From: CAVUAN01 sp963739435
GTDB taxonomy: Bacteria > Acidobacteriota > Thermoanaerobaculia > UBA5066 > Gp7-AA6
Direction of reading: 5' to 3'
NCBI GenBank assembly: GCA_963739435.1
Contig: CAVUAN010000006.1
Span: forward strand, 124,001-188,000
Length of the DNA: 64,000 nucleotides
The notes below the pieces were generated by a model. The model was not told the origin of the DNA. It did not search any database and saw only the letters and a program-made list of their open reading frames with translations. Numbering within the stretch: position 1 is the first letter of the stretch; every line of letters starts with the position of its first letter. This document shows positions 29,833 through 39,888 of this stretch, in pieces. The position numbers were made by a program, and so were the translations under genes.

Positions 29833-31395
29833 ATGGACACACGTGCAATCCGGAAGTTTCTGAGCGGTCTGGCGATCCTCTGTCTGGCCGCGTTGCCCGT
29901 GGCCGCCGCAGAGGTTCAGCTTTCGGTCGTCCAGTTTCCCGACCGCTCGAGCATCGACCTGGAAATGGCCGCCACCGTCCGCGTCGCGCCCGCGAAGGCC
30001 GAGGCTTCGGTCAAGTTCAAGGACGGCCAGGCGCAAGTCGAGATCGACGGCAAGAACCTGCCACCCGCGATCGTCTTCGGCGGCGACGTGACGTCGTACG
30101 CCGTCTGGGCGGTCTCCCGCGACGGAAACGCCGAGAACCTGGGCGAGTTGATCGTGCGCGACACGTCCGCGAGCGGCGTATACCGGACCGGCCAGAAAGA
30201 ATTCGCGCTGCTCGTGACCGCCGAGCCGTATTCCCTGGTTCTGAAGCCGTCGGAACTCGTCTGCTTCGTGTCGTTGGCCCCGCCGCCGCAGAAGACCAGG
30301 AGCACCCCCATCAAGTTCTCGGGCTTCGTGCCGGCTCCAGCGGTCGGCAACCCGCAGATTGGCACGATGCGCTACTCGGGCACGCAACCCGTCGAGATGG
30401 TCCAGGCGCAGCACGTGCTCGACCAGGCGAAACTGATGGGAGCCGACAAGTACGCTCCCGACTCGATGCGCGAGGCCGAGGTCACGCTGGCCCAGGCGAC
30501 GAACCTGTTCGGCGCCGGCAACAAAAAGACCGGCGTCGACTACGCCACCCGCAGCCGTTCCCTGTCCTCGACGGCCATCCGGGATACCCAGAAGCGGCTG
30601 GCCGAGCAGGCGGCCGCCGATGCGGCGGCCAGGCGCGCCGCCGAGATGCAGGCCCTCGAGCAGCAGAGGGTGGCGGCGCAGGCCCAGGCCGCCAGCTCCG
30701 AGAAGCAGGCCCTCGCGGCTCGCGAGCAGGCCGTTGCCGCCCGCGAGCAGGCGATGGCCGCGCAGCAACAGTTGACGACGCTCCAGGAGCAGGCAGCAGC
30801 GGCGCAGCGGGAAGCGGCGGCCGCCGAGCAGCGCGCGACGGCCGCGGGGCTCTCGGCCGGGTCGGCGGACGCGGCGCGCCGTGAGGCCGACGAGGCCAGG
30901 CTGAAAGCGGAAGGGCTCGCCGCGCAGCTCCAGAAGGAGAACGAACGGCTCGTCCGGGAGCGCGACGATCTGGCCGCCCAGGTCGACAACGCCCTCTCCT
31001 CGGTCGCCCAGATCACGAAGACCGCACGCGGCGTCGTCGTCAACCTTCCCGACATCCTCTTTGACGTGAACAAGGCAACGCTGAAGCAGAACACGCAGGT
31101 TGCTCTCGCCAAGCTTGCCGGCATCGTCCAGCTCTTCCCGAAGATCAACCTGCGCATCGAGGGCCATACCGACTCGACCGGCTCAGACGAGCTCAACATG
31201 CGTCTCTCGAAGGAGCGCGCGGAGTCGGTCCTCGGCTTCCTGCAGAGCCAGGGTGTCGCCGCCTCCCGCATGACGGCCTTCGGTTACGGTCCAAAAGTCC
31301 CGGTGGCCGACAACGCGACGGCCGAAGGCCGGGCCAAGAACCGCCGCGTCGAGATCGTGCTCGCCGAAGGGGTCATCCAGGGGGCCGGCAACTAA
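29833..31395 (+). CDS. OmpA-family protein with long coiled coil
   Basis: 520-residue exported protein. Signal peptide LSGLAILCLAALPVAAAE; residues about 28-170 form a beta-rich domain; about 185-240 is a DUF4398-like helical segment (HVLDQAKLMGADKYAPDSMREAEVTLAQA); about 245-375 is an Ala/Gln/Glu-rich coiled coil; the C-terminal 120 residues are an OmpA/MotB peptidoglycan-binding domain (FDVNKATLKQ, INLRIEGHTDSTGSDELN, LSKERAESV, NRRVEIVL). The protein should link the outer layer to peptidoglycan. GGAGG precedes the ATG by about 10 bp. Confidence 0.93.
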   Translation: MDTRAIRKFLSGLAILCLAALPVAAAEVQLSVVQFPDRSSIDLEMAATVRVAPAKAEASVKFKDGQAQVEIDGKNLPPAIVFGGDVTSYAVWAVSRDGNAENLGELIVRDTSASGVYRTGQKEFALLVTAEPYSLVLKPSELVCFVSLAPPPQKTRSTPIKFSGFVPAPAVGNPQIGTMRYSGTQPVEMVQAQHVLDQAKLMGADKYAPDSMREAEVTLAQATNLFGAGNKKTGVDYATRSRSLSSTAIRDTQKRLAEQAAADAAARRAAEMQALEQQRVAAQAQAASSEKQALAAREQAVAAREQAMAAQQQLTTLQEQAAAAQREAAAAEQRATAAGLSAGSADAARREADEARLKAEGLAAQLQKENERLVRERDDLAAQVDNALSSVAQITKTARGVVVNLPDILFDVNKATLKQNTQVALAKLAGIVQLFPKINLRIEGHTDSTGSDELNMRLSKERAESVLGFLQSQGVAASRMTAFGYGPKVPVADNATAEGRAKNRRVEIVLAEGVIQGAGN

Positions 31396-31504
31396 GGCGT
31401 TTCGCCGCCGTGATACGCTGAAGGCCTCCGATCCCCTCCGACAGGCCCCGTCAGCAAATTCGTGACCGCCCGTCGCCGGTTCTCGGCGAGAATAGGGACG
31501 CGTT

Positions 31505-31975
31505 ATGGAATTGGCGTCACCCGGTCGAGTCCGCAAGAGCACAGCCAACGTTCAGCAGACCTTCGCGGTCCTGCTGACCCGCCTCGCCAAGGTCGACGAA
31601 ACACCAGCCCTCATCCTGCTGCAGGTCGACTCCGGGAATGGAGAGCCCCTGACGCAGATCGGAACGCTCACCGACGCAGCCCTGCGGGGCCGCCTTTCCC
31701 ACTTCGACCTCCACTCCGCCAACGAGGTCGCGACGATCCGGCAGGCCCTCAAGAACGAGGCCGGGAAGACGACCCTGTACGAGAGCTGGCCGAGCCTCGA
31801 TAGCTGCCTTCAGTTCTGGTACAGCTTCTTCGGCTCGCAGATCCGTCCGGTCGAGTGGACTTGCGAGAAGTGCGCCACGGTGAACCGCGAGGACGTCGGC
31901 TCGAGCGCCGGCGAGCCCTTCTCGCGCGCCTGCCAGTGCGGACAAGTCCTGGCGATCACCATCGGCCGCCGGTAA
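31505..31975 (+). CDS. Zinc-ribbon-tailed protein of unknown function
   Basis: 156-residue cytosolic protein. Most is unrecognised (ALILLQVDSGNGEPLTQIG, DLHSANEVATIRQAL). The C-terminus has a compact CEKC ... CQC cysteine group (about residues 120-147) that could hold zinc. ATG 31505. It lies between the OmpA-family gene and another secreted protein, all on the plus strand. Confidence 0.6.
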   Translation: MELASPGRVRKSTANVQQTFAVLLTRLAKVDETPALILLQVDSGNGEPLTQIGTLTDAALRGRLSHFDLHSANEVATIRQALKNEAGKTTLYESWPSLDSCLQFWYSFFGSQIRPVEWTCEKCATVNREDVGSSAGEPFSRACQCGQVLAITIGRR

Positions 31976-31993
31976 GGGTCGCGCCGGCAGGGT

Positions 31994-31999
31994 TATAAT
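31994..31999 (+). promoter_or_regulatory. Consensus -10 box before the secreted-protein gene
   Basis: A perfect TATAAT, 51 bp before ATG 32051, in a 75-bp gap. The gene has a strong GAGGAGG ribosome-binding site. No good -35 at 16-18 bp. Confidence 0.4.
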
Positions 32000-32050
32000 C
32001 CCGGCCAAATCCCGACCCAAAAAAGACGTCAGAAAACCAGAGGAGGAAGA

Positions 32051-32971
32051 ATGTCCCGATCTCGCCGGATCCTTGCCTTGATCCTCGTCTTTACGCTGCC
32101 GGCTGCCATCGCGAGTGCCGGCGAGGCGTCTTCCACTCAGCCACTCCTGCGCCCATGGCCCGCTCCTCTCTACTACCTGCCGACCTCGACGAACCCGCTC
32201 CCGGCTGAGAATCCCGGTAGGCCCATTCTTGAGCCGGCCGCTCTCGGCGCCCACCTTTCCACCGAACGGGGCGCCGCGCCTCTCGCGGTGGCGCCGCCGC
32301 CGCCCCTCGGCTTTGTCGCCATCGCGCCGTGCCGACAGTACGACTCGCGCAGCGCGACGCCGCTCTTGCAGGGAACGACGCGAAACGTGACGCTGACCGG
32401 AGCGCCCTGCGGCATCCCCGTCGGGTCGGCTGCGATCTCGGTCAACATCGCCGTCTTCAGCATCACCGGCGCTACGGGCAACGGGGTCTTCTCCGTCGGA
32501 ATCCCGGCCGGCGCCTCGCAGGCCTTCCTGAATTACCCTCCGGGCCAGAGCCAGATCGACAACGCCGGCGTGGTCCCGGCCAACGGCGCCGGCGCCGTAG
32601 CGGTCTCCGTGAACCAGGGAGCTGGCTCGGTCGACTTCGTCGTGGACGTCAACGGCTACTACACGACCACGGGGACCGTGACGGCCGCAGAGACTCTCCG
32701 GATCGTCAGGGGAATGATCTTTTTCGATGGCACAATCGTCGCGGGGACCGGCTTCACAGTGGTCAAGAACGCGACGGGGAAATTCACCATCACCTTCTCG
32801 ACTGCCTTCTCGGGCTTTCCGGCGGTGACTCTGACCATCCTGCAGAACACGGGCGGCACTGTCGTTATCAATACCGAAAGCGCGGCGGGATTTGATTATT
32901 GGGTCTACAACCCGGCGGGAGCCCTGGCCGATGTCGCTTACATCATGATGAACGCAGTGGGTTCACCCTAG
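32051..32971 (+). CDS. Secreted beta-rich protein of unknown function
   Basis: 306 residues. Signal peptide (ILALILVFTLPAAIASAG), a proline-rich linker, then a beta-sandwich-like domain starting FVAIAPCRQYDSRSATPLLQG and including SAAISVNIAVFSITGATGNG, ASQAFLNYPPGQSQIDNAGVV and VDFVVDVNGYY. This pattern is common in extracellular proteins of Acidobacteria and Actinobacteria. The C-terminal 100 residues form another beta-rich part (GKFTITFSTAFSGFPAVTLTI). Probably cell-surface or secreted; function unknown. AGAGGAGG at about 32039 marks the start. Confidence 0.8.
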   Translation: MSRSRRILALILVFTLPAAIASAGEASSTQPLLRPWPAPLYYLPTSTNPLPAENPGRPILEPAALGAHLSTERGAAPLAVAPPPPLGFVAIAPCRQYDSRSATPLLQGTTRNVTLTGAPCGIPVGSAAISVNIAVFSITGATGNGVFSVGIPAGASQAFLNYPPGQSQIDNAGVVPANGAGAVAVSVNQGAGSVDFVVDVNGYYTTTGTVTAAETLRIVRGMIFFDGTIVAGTGFTVVKNATGKFTITFSTAFSGFPAVTLTILQNTGGTVVINTESAAGFDYWVYNPAGALADVAYIMMNAVGSP

Positions 32972-33013
32972 CAGGACTCGGGCGACTCTCGGGCCGCCCG
33001 GCGGAGGCGACGG

Positions 33014-36000
33014 CTACTCCCTGTCCGGCGCCGCTTCGTCTCCGCCGAAGCCCGGGCGTTCGGGCTCCGGCTTGACGACGAGAGTCGTTTTCTCGACGGT
33101 GATGCCCTGGACGATCTCGATCGTGTACTTGCCGGGCGGCAGGAACCGCTCGCGCTTGGCGCGCAGGGGATCCGCGAGCTTGTCGTAGAGGTCCGGGTCG
33201 AGCGGTTTTGGCGGGCGCGGTCGCCTCTGGGCTTTCTCCTCGGGCTTGTCGGCGGAGGCGTCGTCCTCGTCCGCGTCTTCGTCGGCCGAAGCTGACCGGC
33301 GGCGCTGCGGCCGCCTTCTGATCCTTGGGCTTGTCCTTGTCCTTGTCCTTATCCTTGTCTTTGTCCTTGTCGGCGTCCTTCTCCTCGTCCTTCTTCTTCT
33401 CCTTCGCCAGCGCCTTCTCGCGCGCGGCCTTCTCGGCCGCGTCGGCGAGCTTCGGGTCGGCCGACAGGTCGTACTCGACGACGTTCATCCCGGCGTTTCG
33501 GGTGCCCTCGATCGTCTTCCAGACGCTGCCGTTCTCGTCCTTGACCGTCAGCTTGACGGGCTCGTTGCCGATCGACCAGTAGGCGATGCGGACGATCGGA
33601 TCGTCGCGGCGCCACGTGATCCAGGGATGGTCGCCGTAGCCCCGGCGGCGCGCGGTCTTGACGGCCTTGACCTTGAAGGCATGAAGCGGCATCACGCGAA
33701 CCGGCTCCTTCAGCTCCCGCAGGGGCGCCGCGTCGGCCACGTAGACGCTGCGGCCATGGGTCGCGACGACGAGGTCGCCCTCCCGCGGATGGACGAGCAG
33801 GTCGTGCACGGGAACGTTCGGCAGCCCTCCGGCCATCGCCGTCCAGGTCGCCCCCCTGTCGAGCGAGACGAAGACGCCGCTGTCGGTGCCGACATACAGC
33901 AGGTGCGAGGCCTTCGGGTCCTCGCGCACGGTGTTGACGGGCTCGTTCGGAAGGCCGGCCGCGAGCGACTGCCAGGTCTTTCCGTAGTCCGTCGAGCGAA
34001 AGACGTAGGGCGCGAACTCGTCGTTGCGGTAGCCGTTCTGCGAGACGTAGACCGTGCCCTCGTTGAAATTCGAGGCCGACGACGCGCGTGACCCAGCGGT
34101 CCTTCGCGAGCCCCTTCGAGAGGTCCGTCCACGTCACGCCGCCGTCCCGCGTGCCCCAGACCTTGCCCTCGTCGGTGCCGGCCCAGATGACGCCGAAGGC
34201 CTTCGGCGATTCGGCAATCGAGGTGATCGTGCCGAAGGGCACGTCGCCCTGCTCGCGGTCCGAGGTCAGGTCCCCCGAGATCGCCGCCCAGGTGTCGCCG
34301 CGGTCAAACGAGCGGTACAGCTTGTTGGTGCCGTAATACAGGATGTCCCGCGAGTGCGGCGACAGGATGAACGGCGTGACCCAGTTGTAGCGCAGCGGCT
34401 TCTCTTTCTTCGTCGCCGACAGCTCCGGCCGCGGCCGGATGGGCGTGCGCTCCCCCGTCTTGAGGTTCAGGCGCGCCGCGATGCCGAACTGGAGGGCGGC
34501 GTAGACGACATTCGGGTCCTTCGGGTCCACGACGACGCAGCTTCCATCGCCCCCGTAGATCGACTTCCACGCCTCGGGATCGCTCTTGCCGAACTTGTAG
34601 GTCGACGGCCCCCGCATGACGCCGTTGTCCTGAAGGCCTCCGAGGATGTTGTAGGGGTCGGCGTTGTCCAGCGGCGAGCGTCGTGAACTGGCCGACCGGC
34701 AGGTTGTTGATCTTCGTCCAGGTCTCGCCGCCGTCGTACGAAGCGTTCAAGCCGCCGTCGTTGCCGATCACCAGGCGCCGCGGCGACTTGGGGTCGATCC
34801 ACATCGCGTGGTAGTCGACGTGCACGCCCCGGTTGTCGAGGCCCTTCCAGGTCTTGCCGCCGTCCGCGGGACGACAGCATCGGCAGGCCCTGGATGAAGA
34901 CGTGCTGCGCGTCCGAGGGGTCGACGGCGATCGCCGCGAAGTAGTAGCCGTAGCTGTAGAAGACCTTGTCGAGGCGGCCCTCGTGCGTGCGCCACCAGGC
35001 CGCTCCCCCGCTGTCGGTCCGGTAGACCTCGGTCGAGATCAGGTCGTTCTCGAAGAGGTCGCGGTTGGCGTCCTGCAGGTACGCCACGAGGTCGGCGACC
35101 GAGATCTTGCCGGCCTTGACGTCCTTCTTGAGGCGCGCCGCCTTGAGCGACCTCGGATAGTCGTAGCGCCGCAGGAACCGGGTCACGACAGCGTCGTCCA
35201 GGCGCGCGAAACCCGCGGCATCGAGCAGGCGCAGCCGGCGGGCCGTCAGCTCGCCCGGCGCGGCCTCTTCGTCGAAGATCTCGCTGTCGGGCCGCAGGGC
35301 CTGGTTGTCGATGACGGCGTAGACGCGTATCGGGCTTCGAGGCCGCGATGGCGAGGCCGATGCGGCCGACCGTCGCTCCCGCGGGAAGGCCCTGGGAAAG
35401 CTTCGTCCAGGTCTTGCCGGCGTTCGTCGACTTCCAGATCCCGCTGCCGGGGCCCGACTCGAGGAAGTTTCCCGCCGTGCGGGCGCGCTCCCACATGGCG
35501 GCGTAGAGGATGTCCGGACGCGAGGGGTCCTGCACGAGGTCGATCCCGCCCGTCCGCTCGTCGACGAAGAGGACCTTGGTCCAGTGCTCGCCGCCGTCCT
35601 CGGTCTTGAAGACGCCGCGCTCGGCGTTTTCGGTGTAGAGGTGCCCGACGGCCGCCGCGTAAACGACCTTGGAGTCCCGCGGATCGACGACAACGCGGCC
35701 GATGTGGTGCGTGTCCGTCAGGCCGATCGGCTTCCAGGTCCTGCCGCCGTCGACGGTCTTGAACATCCCCGTGCCGGCGTAGGACGTGCGGCTGGAATTG
35801 GATTCGCCCGTGCCGACGTAGATCGTCTGTCCATCGCCGTCGCCGAGCGCAAAGGCTCCGATCGTGATCGAAGACTCCTTGTCGAAAAGAGGCGTCCAGC
35901 TGCCGCCGCGGTTGTCCGTCCGCCACAGGCCGCCGGAGGCGAAGGCCACGAGGAGAGAGTCGGGCTGGTTTGCAGGGCCGTGAATGTCCACGACGCGCCC

Positions 36001-36275
36001 GCCCTGCACTTCGGGGCCGACATTGCGGAAGCGGATCGCCGCAAGCGGCGAGGCCTTCTCCATCTGCTGCCGCTTCGCAAAGGCCGTCAGTCGGGTCGCC
36101 GCATCCATTCCAAGCGTCCGCGGATGGAACTTCGCTCTCTCCTGCTCCTTGGTCAGCGGGCGGCTTCGGGGCCGGTATCGGGGGCTCCTTTGTCGCCGGC
36201 GCCTGAGCCAAAGGCGACATTCGCAAACGCCAGGGTCAGGGCAGCCAGGGCCGGAGCACGCAGCAATCTCTTCAC
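33014..36275 (-). CDS. Sortilin/BNR-repeat (VPS10-like) secreted protein, heavily frame-disrupted
   Basis: About 1085 residues across several frames. GTG at 36275 with AAGGAG a few bp upstream starts a signal peptide (RLLRAPALAALTLAFANVAFG). Multiple Asp-box/BNR repeats follow (GLWRTDNRGGSWTPLF, GMFKTVDGGRTWKPI, GVFKTEDGGEHWTKV, GIWKSTNAGKTWTKL, SFDRGDTWAAISG, GVFVSLDRGATWTAM), a ten-bladed-propeller pattern as in sortilin-like proteins. The C-terminal FlgD-like domain (VKLTVKDENGSVWKTIEGTR ... GKYTIEIVQGITVEKTTL) is interrupted by a Lys/Asp repeat. Stop TAG at 33016-33014. Frame breaks near 36158, 35335, 34866, 34680, 34075 and 33290 look like assembly indels. Ligand unknown; probably periplasmic or outer membrane. 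Confidence 0.8.
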
Positions 36276-36334
36276 GTAACCTCCTTCAACGCTAAAGCGC
36301 CCGGGAGTTTATGTCAGGCTGTCGCAACCGATAC

Positions 36335-36572
36335 GGTTGGACGGGTCCTGCCGCCGTCCACCTCGCGGCGGTGCTCGCGCCTTCGGCGCTGCGCGCCGGC
36401 GCAAGGGCTTCGTACGGCGTCACCCGTCCAACCTCACATCGTGGCAATTGCCACACCAAGAGGGCCGGGTGGGTGGCGGGGGCGGAGGCCCCCGTCGATG
36501 TATCGCAGGCCGGTACTGCCGGCCGAGAAACACCGACGGGGTCGCCACCGGCCAGGACCCCCCGGCCCGGCT
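36335..36572. repeat. Multi-hairpin palindromic region between the ALDH and sortilin-like genes
   Basis: The 312-bp gap contains GGTTGGACGGGT (36335-36346) matched by ACCCGTCCAACC (36422-36433) around smaller hairpins (GCGCC-TTC-GGCGC). A second nest follows: GGGCCGGG/CCCGGCCC outer arms (about 36462 and 36562), GGTGGCG/CGCCACC, CCCCGTCGATGT (36490-36501) with ACACCGACGGGG (36530-36541, one wobble), and GGCCGG-TACTG-CCGGCC in the centre. No gene seen. It could terminate the ALDH transcript. Confidence 0.65.
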
Positions 36573-36587
36573 TGTCCGCGGTTTCTT

Positions 36588-38013
36588 CTATGGTCTGAGG
36601 AAGAGGACGCGGGGCTCGGTCATTTCCTGGATGGCGTAGCGCACGCCTTCGCGGCCGAAGCCGGAGGCCTTGACGCCCCCGTAGGGGAAGTTGTCGAGGC
36701 GCACCGTCGGCGCATCGTTGACGATAACGCCGCCGACCTCAAGCGCTGCAAACGAGCGCATGGCTTTCCCGATGTCGCGCGTGAAGACGGAGGCCTGCAG
36801 GCCGTAGGGCGAGGCGTTGGCTCGCCGGATCGCATCCTCGAGGTCGTCGAACTTCTCGACTGAGGCCACGGGACCGAAGACCTCCCGCTCGCTGATCTTT
36901 GCGCCTGCGGGTACTTCAGACGCCACCGTCGGCCACAGGCGATTGCCCTCCCGCCGGCCCTCGAGCAGCAGCTTCGCGCCCGCGTCTGCGCGCCTCGGCA
37001 ACCCACGCCTCGACGCGCCGGGCGGACTCCTCGTCGATCATGGGTCCCAGCACGGTGCCCTCGTCCTTCGGGTCGGCGGGCTCGATCGCGCGCGAAGCGG
37101 CGAGAAAGGCTTCGAGGAACGGCTGCCAGATCGCCCGCTCGACGAAGAGCCGCTGCGCCTTGATGCAGACCTGCCCCCCGTAGGCGAAGGCCGCCACGGC
37201 GAGCTTCTTCGCCGCGTCTTCCACGTCGGCGTCGGCGCACACGATCGCCGCAGCGTTGCCGCCCAGCTCCAGCGTGACCTTCTTCCTCGAGGCCTCCTCC
37301 TTGATCTTCCAACCCACGGCATCCGAGCCCGTGAACGAGACGAATCGGACTCGCGGATCGGTCCAGAGAGGCCGGGCCACGTCCGGATCGGCGTGCACGA
37401 GCGAAAAGGCCTTCGCGGGCCAGCCCGACTCGAGGACGGCGCGCGCAATGCAGGTCGGCCGTCATCGGTGTGCGCGGCGAGGGTTTCAGGATCACGGAGC
37501 AACCCGCCGCGATCGCCGGCCCGACCTTGTGGAGCGCGAGGTTCAACGGGAAGTTGAAAGGCGTGATCGCCGTCACGGGCCGACCGGGAATCTCGACACG
37601 GCGCAGAAGGCGCCGTCGCCGCGAGGCTCGATGTCGACCGGCAGCAGCTGCTCCTTCGATGCGCGTCGCCTCTTCCGAGGAGAGCCGCAGCGTCGTCAGG
37701 CCCCGATCGAACTCCGCCTCGGCAAAGCGCACGGGCTTGCCTGCCTCCGCGACGATCGTGGAGACGACCTCGGCCCGGTTCTTTTCGAGGGCTTCCGCCA
37801 TCGACCGCAGGACTGTTGGCGCGCCGGTGGCCCGGCAGCCGCCGGGACTCCTCGAAGCCGAGAACCGCCGCCGCCAGAGCGGTCTCGATCTCCTTTCGGC
37901 CCGGCCTTCGCGGCCCGCGCCAGCAGCTCGCCCGAATAGGGAGAGCGCACGTCGATCCAGGAGCCGGTCGTGACTTCGAGGCCGGCAATGCGAAGCGGAA
38001 GGTCCCGGGTCAC
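36588..38013 (-). CDS. Aldehyde dehydrogenase family protein (several frame breaks)
   Basis: About 475 residues when frames are joined: NAD(P)-dependent oxidation of an aldehyde to the acid. Visible parts: N-terminal SPYSGELLARA; NKRAEVVSTI-like helix; PVTAITPFNFPLNLALHKVG; GCSVILKPSPRTPMTA; VRFVSFTGSDAVGWKI; ELGGNAAAIV (general-base Glu); GGQVCIKAQR (catalytic Cys); EREVFGPVASV; YGGVKASGFGREGVRYAIQE. The family match is to the NAD-ALDH superfamily; substrate unknown. GTG 38013 overlaps the upstream stop as GTGA, so it is coupled. Breaks near 37905, 37820, 37655, 37600, 37445 and 36990. Confidence 0.85.
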
Positions 38014-39110
38014 GACTTCGGAGCCGGCTTTGCGGCGGCGGAGAGCCTGTCCTTGAGGAGTTTCGGGAGAGGCAGAAGGTCTTTGTTCTTCTGCGAGGCG
38101 TGGTCGTACGCCACGAAGAAGGCCCGCGGCCCGCCGGCCAGAGCCGCCCTCAGGGCGTCCGGCCCGGATCCGACGCGAATGCCGTCGGCCAGGAACATGC
38201 CGGCGGGCGCTACCACCCGCCGCGCGAAATCGGCGCGCTTGAGCTCGGCCATCACCTCGACCCGCTTGTCGAGCTCCGTCTCGGATTCGGCTATGCCCGT
38301 AGCGGCGCGCTCGAGATCGTAGAAGGCTTTCTTCCCCATCCCCTTCAACCACGTGGAGAGCGGGAAGAAGGACTCGTCGACCGCGTAGAGGGCAACCGGC
38401 CCCGCCTCCGCCACGATGCGCATCAGCGGCTCGTAGGGGCCGAGCTCCGGCTCCGGGTGCTTCCAGGCCGGGCTGTTCGCGCGGTAGTTGCCCCACGCCT
38501 GGCGGAAAGCCGAACCGGCGATCAGCCGCGACAAGCGCGCTATCCGCGCGTCGAGCGATTCGGCATCCGAATCGCCGAGCGCGCGCGCCAGGTCGATGAC
38601 CATCGTTTCGCCGCCATCGGGAGAACGGGCGACGATGTTGTCGGCCAGGCCAGCCAGCCCGAAAGAAAGGTGGGCACTGAGCTTCGCCCCGGCGGGGGCG
38701 TCCCCCGGCAGGAGCGCCATGGCGTGCGACACGGCCATTTTTGCGATCTCCGCTTCCCTCGGAGTGACCCCGGCGACAAACGCCTGCCAGCGGGTGAGCG
38801 AATCGCGGACCGCCCGGAAGTCGAACACCGCGACACGCGATTCCGGGTCGAAAGCGGCTCGAAGGTCCCTCTCGAACACGTCGTTGTTGCGGCCCGCGTC
38901 GTGAATGGAAAGCGCGATCGCCGGGATGTCCTCCAGAAGCCTCGAGTCGGTCGGTTCGAACTTCGGCCGCGCGAGGGTCAGCAGAATCTCGCGAGCCGCG
39001 CGCGAATCCACGCGCACCTCGATCGGGGATGGGCTTCCGGCGGGCGCCTGGCCGAGCGAGGCCCCGGCCAGGATGGCCGAGAAGGCGACAGCCGCGACGA
39101 TCGTTCTCAT
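38010..39110 (-). CDS. Exported protein of unknown function
   Basis: 366 residues with a signal peptide (TIVAAVAFSAILAGASLG). The remainder is helical and polar (FDFRAVRDSLTRWQAFVAGV, GGETMVIDLARALGDSD, PEPELGPYEPLMRIVAEAG). No HExxH or other catalytic motif is seen. ATG 39110 overlaps the HAD gene's stop as ATGA, and its own stop overlaps the aldehyde dehydrogenase start as GTGA, so it is the middle gene of a coupled three-gene operon. Function not guessable from sequence. Confidence 0.75.
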   Translation of the reverse strand: MRTIVAAVAFSAILAGASLGQAPAGSPSPIEVRVDSRAAREILLTLARPKFEPTDSRLLEDIPAIALSIHDAGRNNDVFERDLRAAFDPESRVAVFDFRAVRDSLTRWQAFVAGVTPREAEIAKMAVSHAMALLPGDAPAGAKLSAHLSFGLAGLADNIVARSPDGGETMVIDLARALGDSDAESLDARIARLSRLIAGSAFRQAWGNYRANSPAWKHPEPELGPYEPLMRIVAEAGPVALYAVDESFFPLSTWLKGMGKKAFYDLERAATGIAESETELDKRVEVMAELKRADFARRVVAPAGMFLADGIRVGSGPDALRAALAGGPRAFFVAYDHASQKNKDLLPLPKLLKDRLSAAAKPAPKS

Positions 39111-39811
39111 CCGGTGATCGCCTCGAAAGCGCGGTCGACATCCGAGAAGTCCGGCAGGAGAACGTCGGGCCGCTCTGCGGCGAGGGCCTCGATTGCCGTC
39201 GGGCCTGTCGCCACCGCGACCGCCCGCACGCCGACGGACCGGCCGCAGGCGACGTCGTGCACCGAGTCGCCCACGATCACGACGCTCTTGCCCGAAAAGG
39301 TCACACCGGTAGCTTCCCGAGCCCGGCGGACGGCCAACTCCGGCAGCTCGTAGCGGTCGGCCGAGTCGCTGCCGAAGGCGCCAAACGGAAAGTAATCGTT
39401 CAAACCCGGGTCGGCGAGCTTGATGCGCGCGCCCCGTTCGAGGTTGCCCGTGAGGAGCCCGAGAGTGACCTTCGGCTCGGCCTCGAGCCGGGCGAGCAGC
39501 TGCGGAATGCCGGGCTTCGTGACGACGGTCCCGGGCTCCAGGCGCTTTGCGAGCTCCTCGAGGTAGATCTCGAGCGCCCGCGGGAGTTGCTCCTCGCAAC
39601 GCTCAGGTCCGACGGTGTCCGAGACCAGTTCGCGCACGATCTGGGGGTCGGTCTTACCCGAGAAGTCGTGGCGCGAGCGATCCCAATGCTGCGGCTCGAT
39701 TTGCCAGCCGTACGCCCGCTCGAGCGCGACGAGGATCGACTCGCGCGCCACGCGCCCGGCCGACAGCAGCGTGCCGTCGATATCGAAGAGAACCAGGACT
39801 GGCGAAGCCAT
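39107..39811 (-). CDS. HAD-superfamily phosphatase (phosphoglycolate phosphatase-like)
   Basis: 234-residue haloacid-dehalogenase-type hydrolase. Motif I is LFDIDGTLLSAG (about residues 8-19, nucleophile Asp), motif II TLGLLTGNLERGARIKL (about 112-128), motif IV VIVGDSVHDVACGR (about 175-188), with a helical cap between I and II. It resembles phosphoglycolate/pyrophosphate phosphatases; substrate unproven. The ATG at 39811 (MASPVL) is chosen over upstream options because TATGAT ends 7 bp before it and the HAD strand begins at once. First gene of the operon with the exported protein and aldehyde dehydrogenase. Confidence 0.88.
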   Translation of the reverse strand: MASPVLVLFDIDGTLLSAGRVARESILVALERAYGWQIEPQHWDRSRHDFSGKTDPQIVRELVSDTVGPERCEEQLPRALEIYLEELAKRLEPGTVVTKPGIPQLLARLEAEPKVTLGLLTGNLERGARIKLADPGLNDYFPFGAFGSDSADRYELPELAVRRAREATGVTFSGKSVVIVGDSVHDVACGRSVGVRAVAVATGPTAIEALAAERPDVLLPDFSDVDRAFEAITG

Positions 39812-39818
39812 TGCAGGA

Positions 39819-39824
39819 ATCATA
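39819..39824 (-). promoter_or_regulatory. TATGAT -10-like box, 7 bp before the HAD start
   Basis: Read on the minus strand, TATGAT sits 7 bp from ATG 39811 with no Shine-Dalgarno. This implies a leaderless transcript and supports the chosen start. It lies in a 77-bp divergent gap. Confidence 0.4.
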
Positions 39825-39875
39825 AGCAAATTGGAGGGCTTGCCATTCCGCGCAATCCCGTCCTCGACTCTCATC

Positions 39876-39881
39876 TACACT
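39876..39881 (+). promoter_or_regulatory. TACACT box, 7 bp before the PNPOx-like start
   Basis: TACACT ends 7 bp before ATG 39889; no Shine-Dalgarno. It mirrors the TATGAT of the divergent HAD gene in the same gap. Confidence 0.35.
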
Positions 39882-39888
39882 CTCCAGA

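Noticed and set aside
32943..33480. Minus-strand frame ending at 32943 as the end of the sortilin-like protein
   Set aside because: It follows the wrong frame after a break at about 33290; the conserved FlgD-like end (GKYTIEIVQG) is in the frame that stops at 33014.
38100..39353. 417-codon plus-strand frame
   Set aside because: Shadow of the exported-protein and HAD genes, which have real motifs and coupled overlaps on the minus strand.
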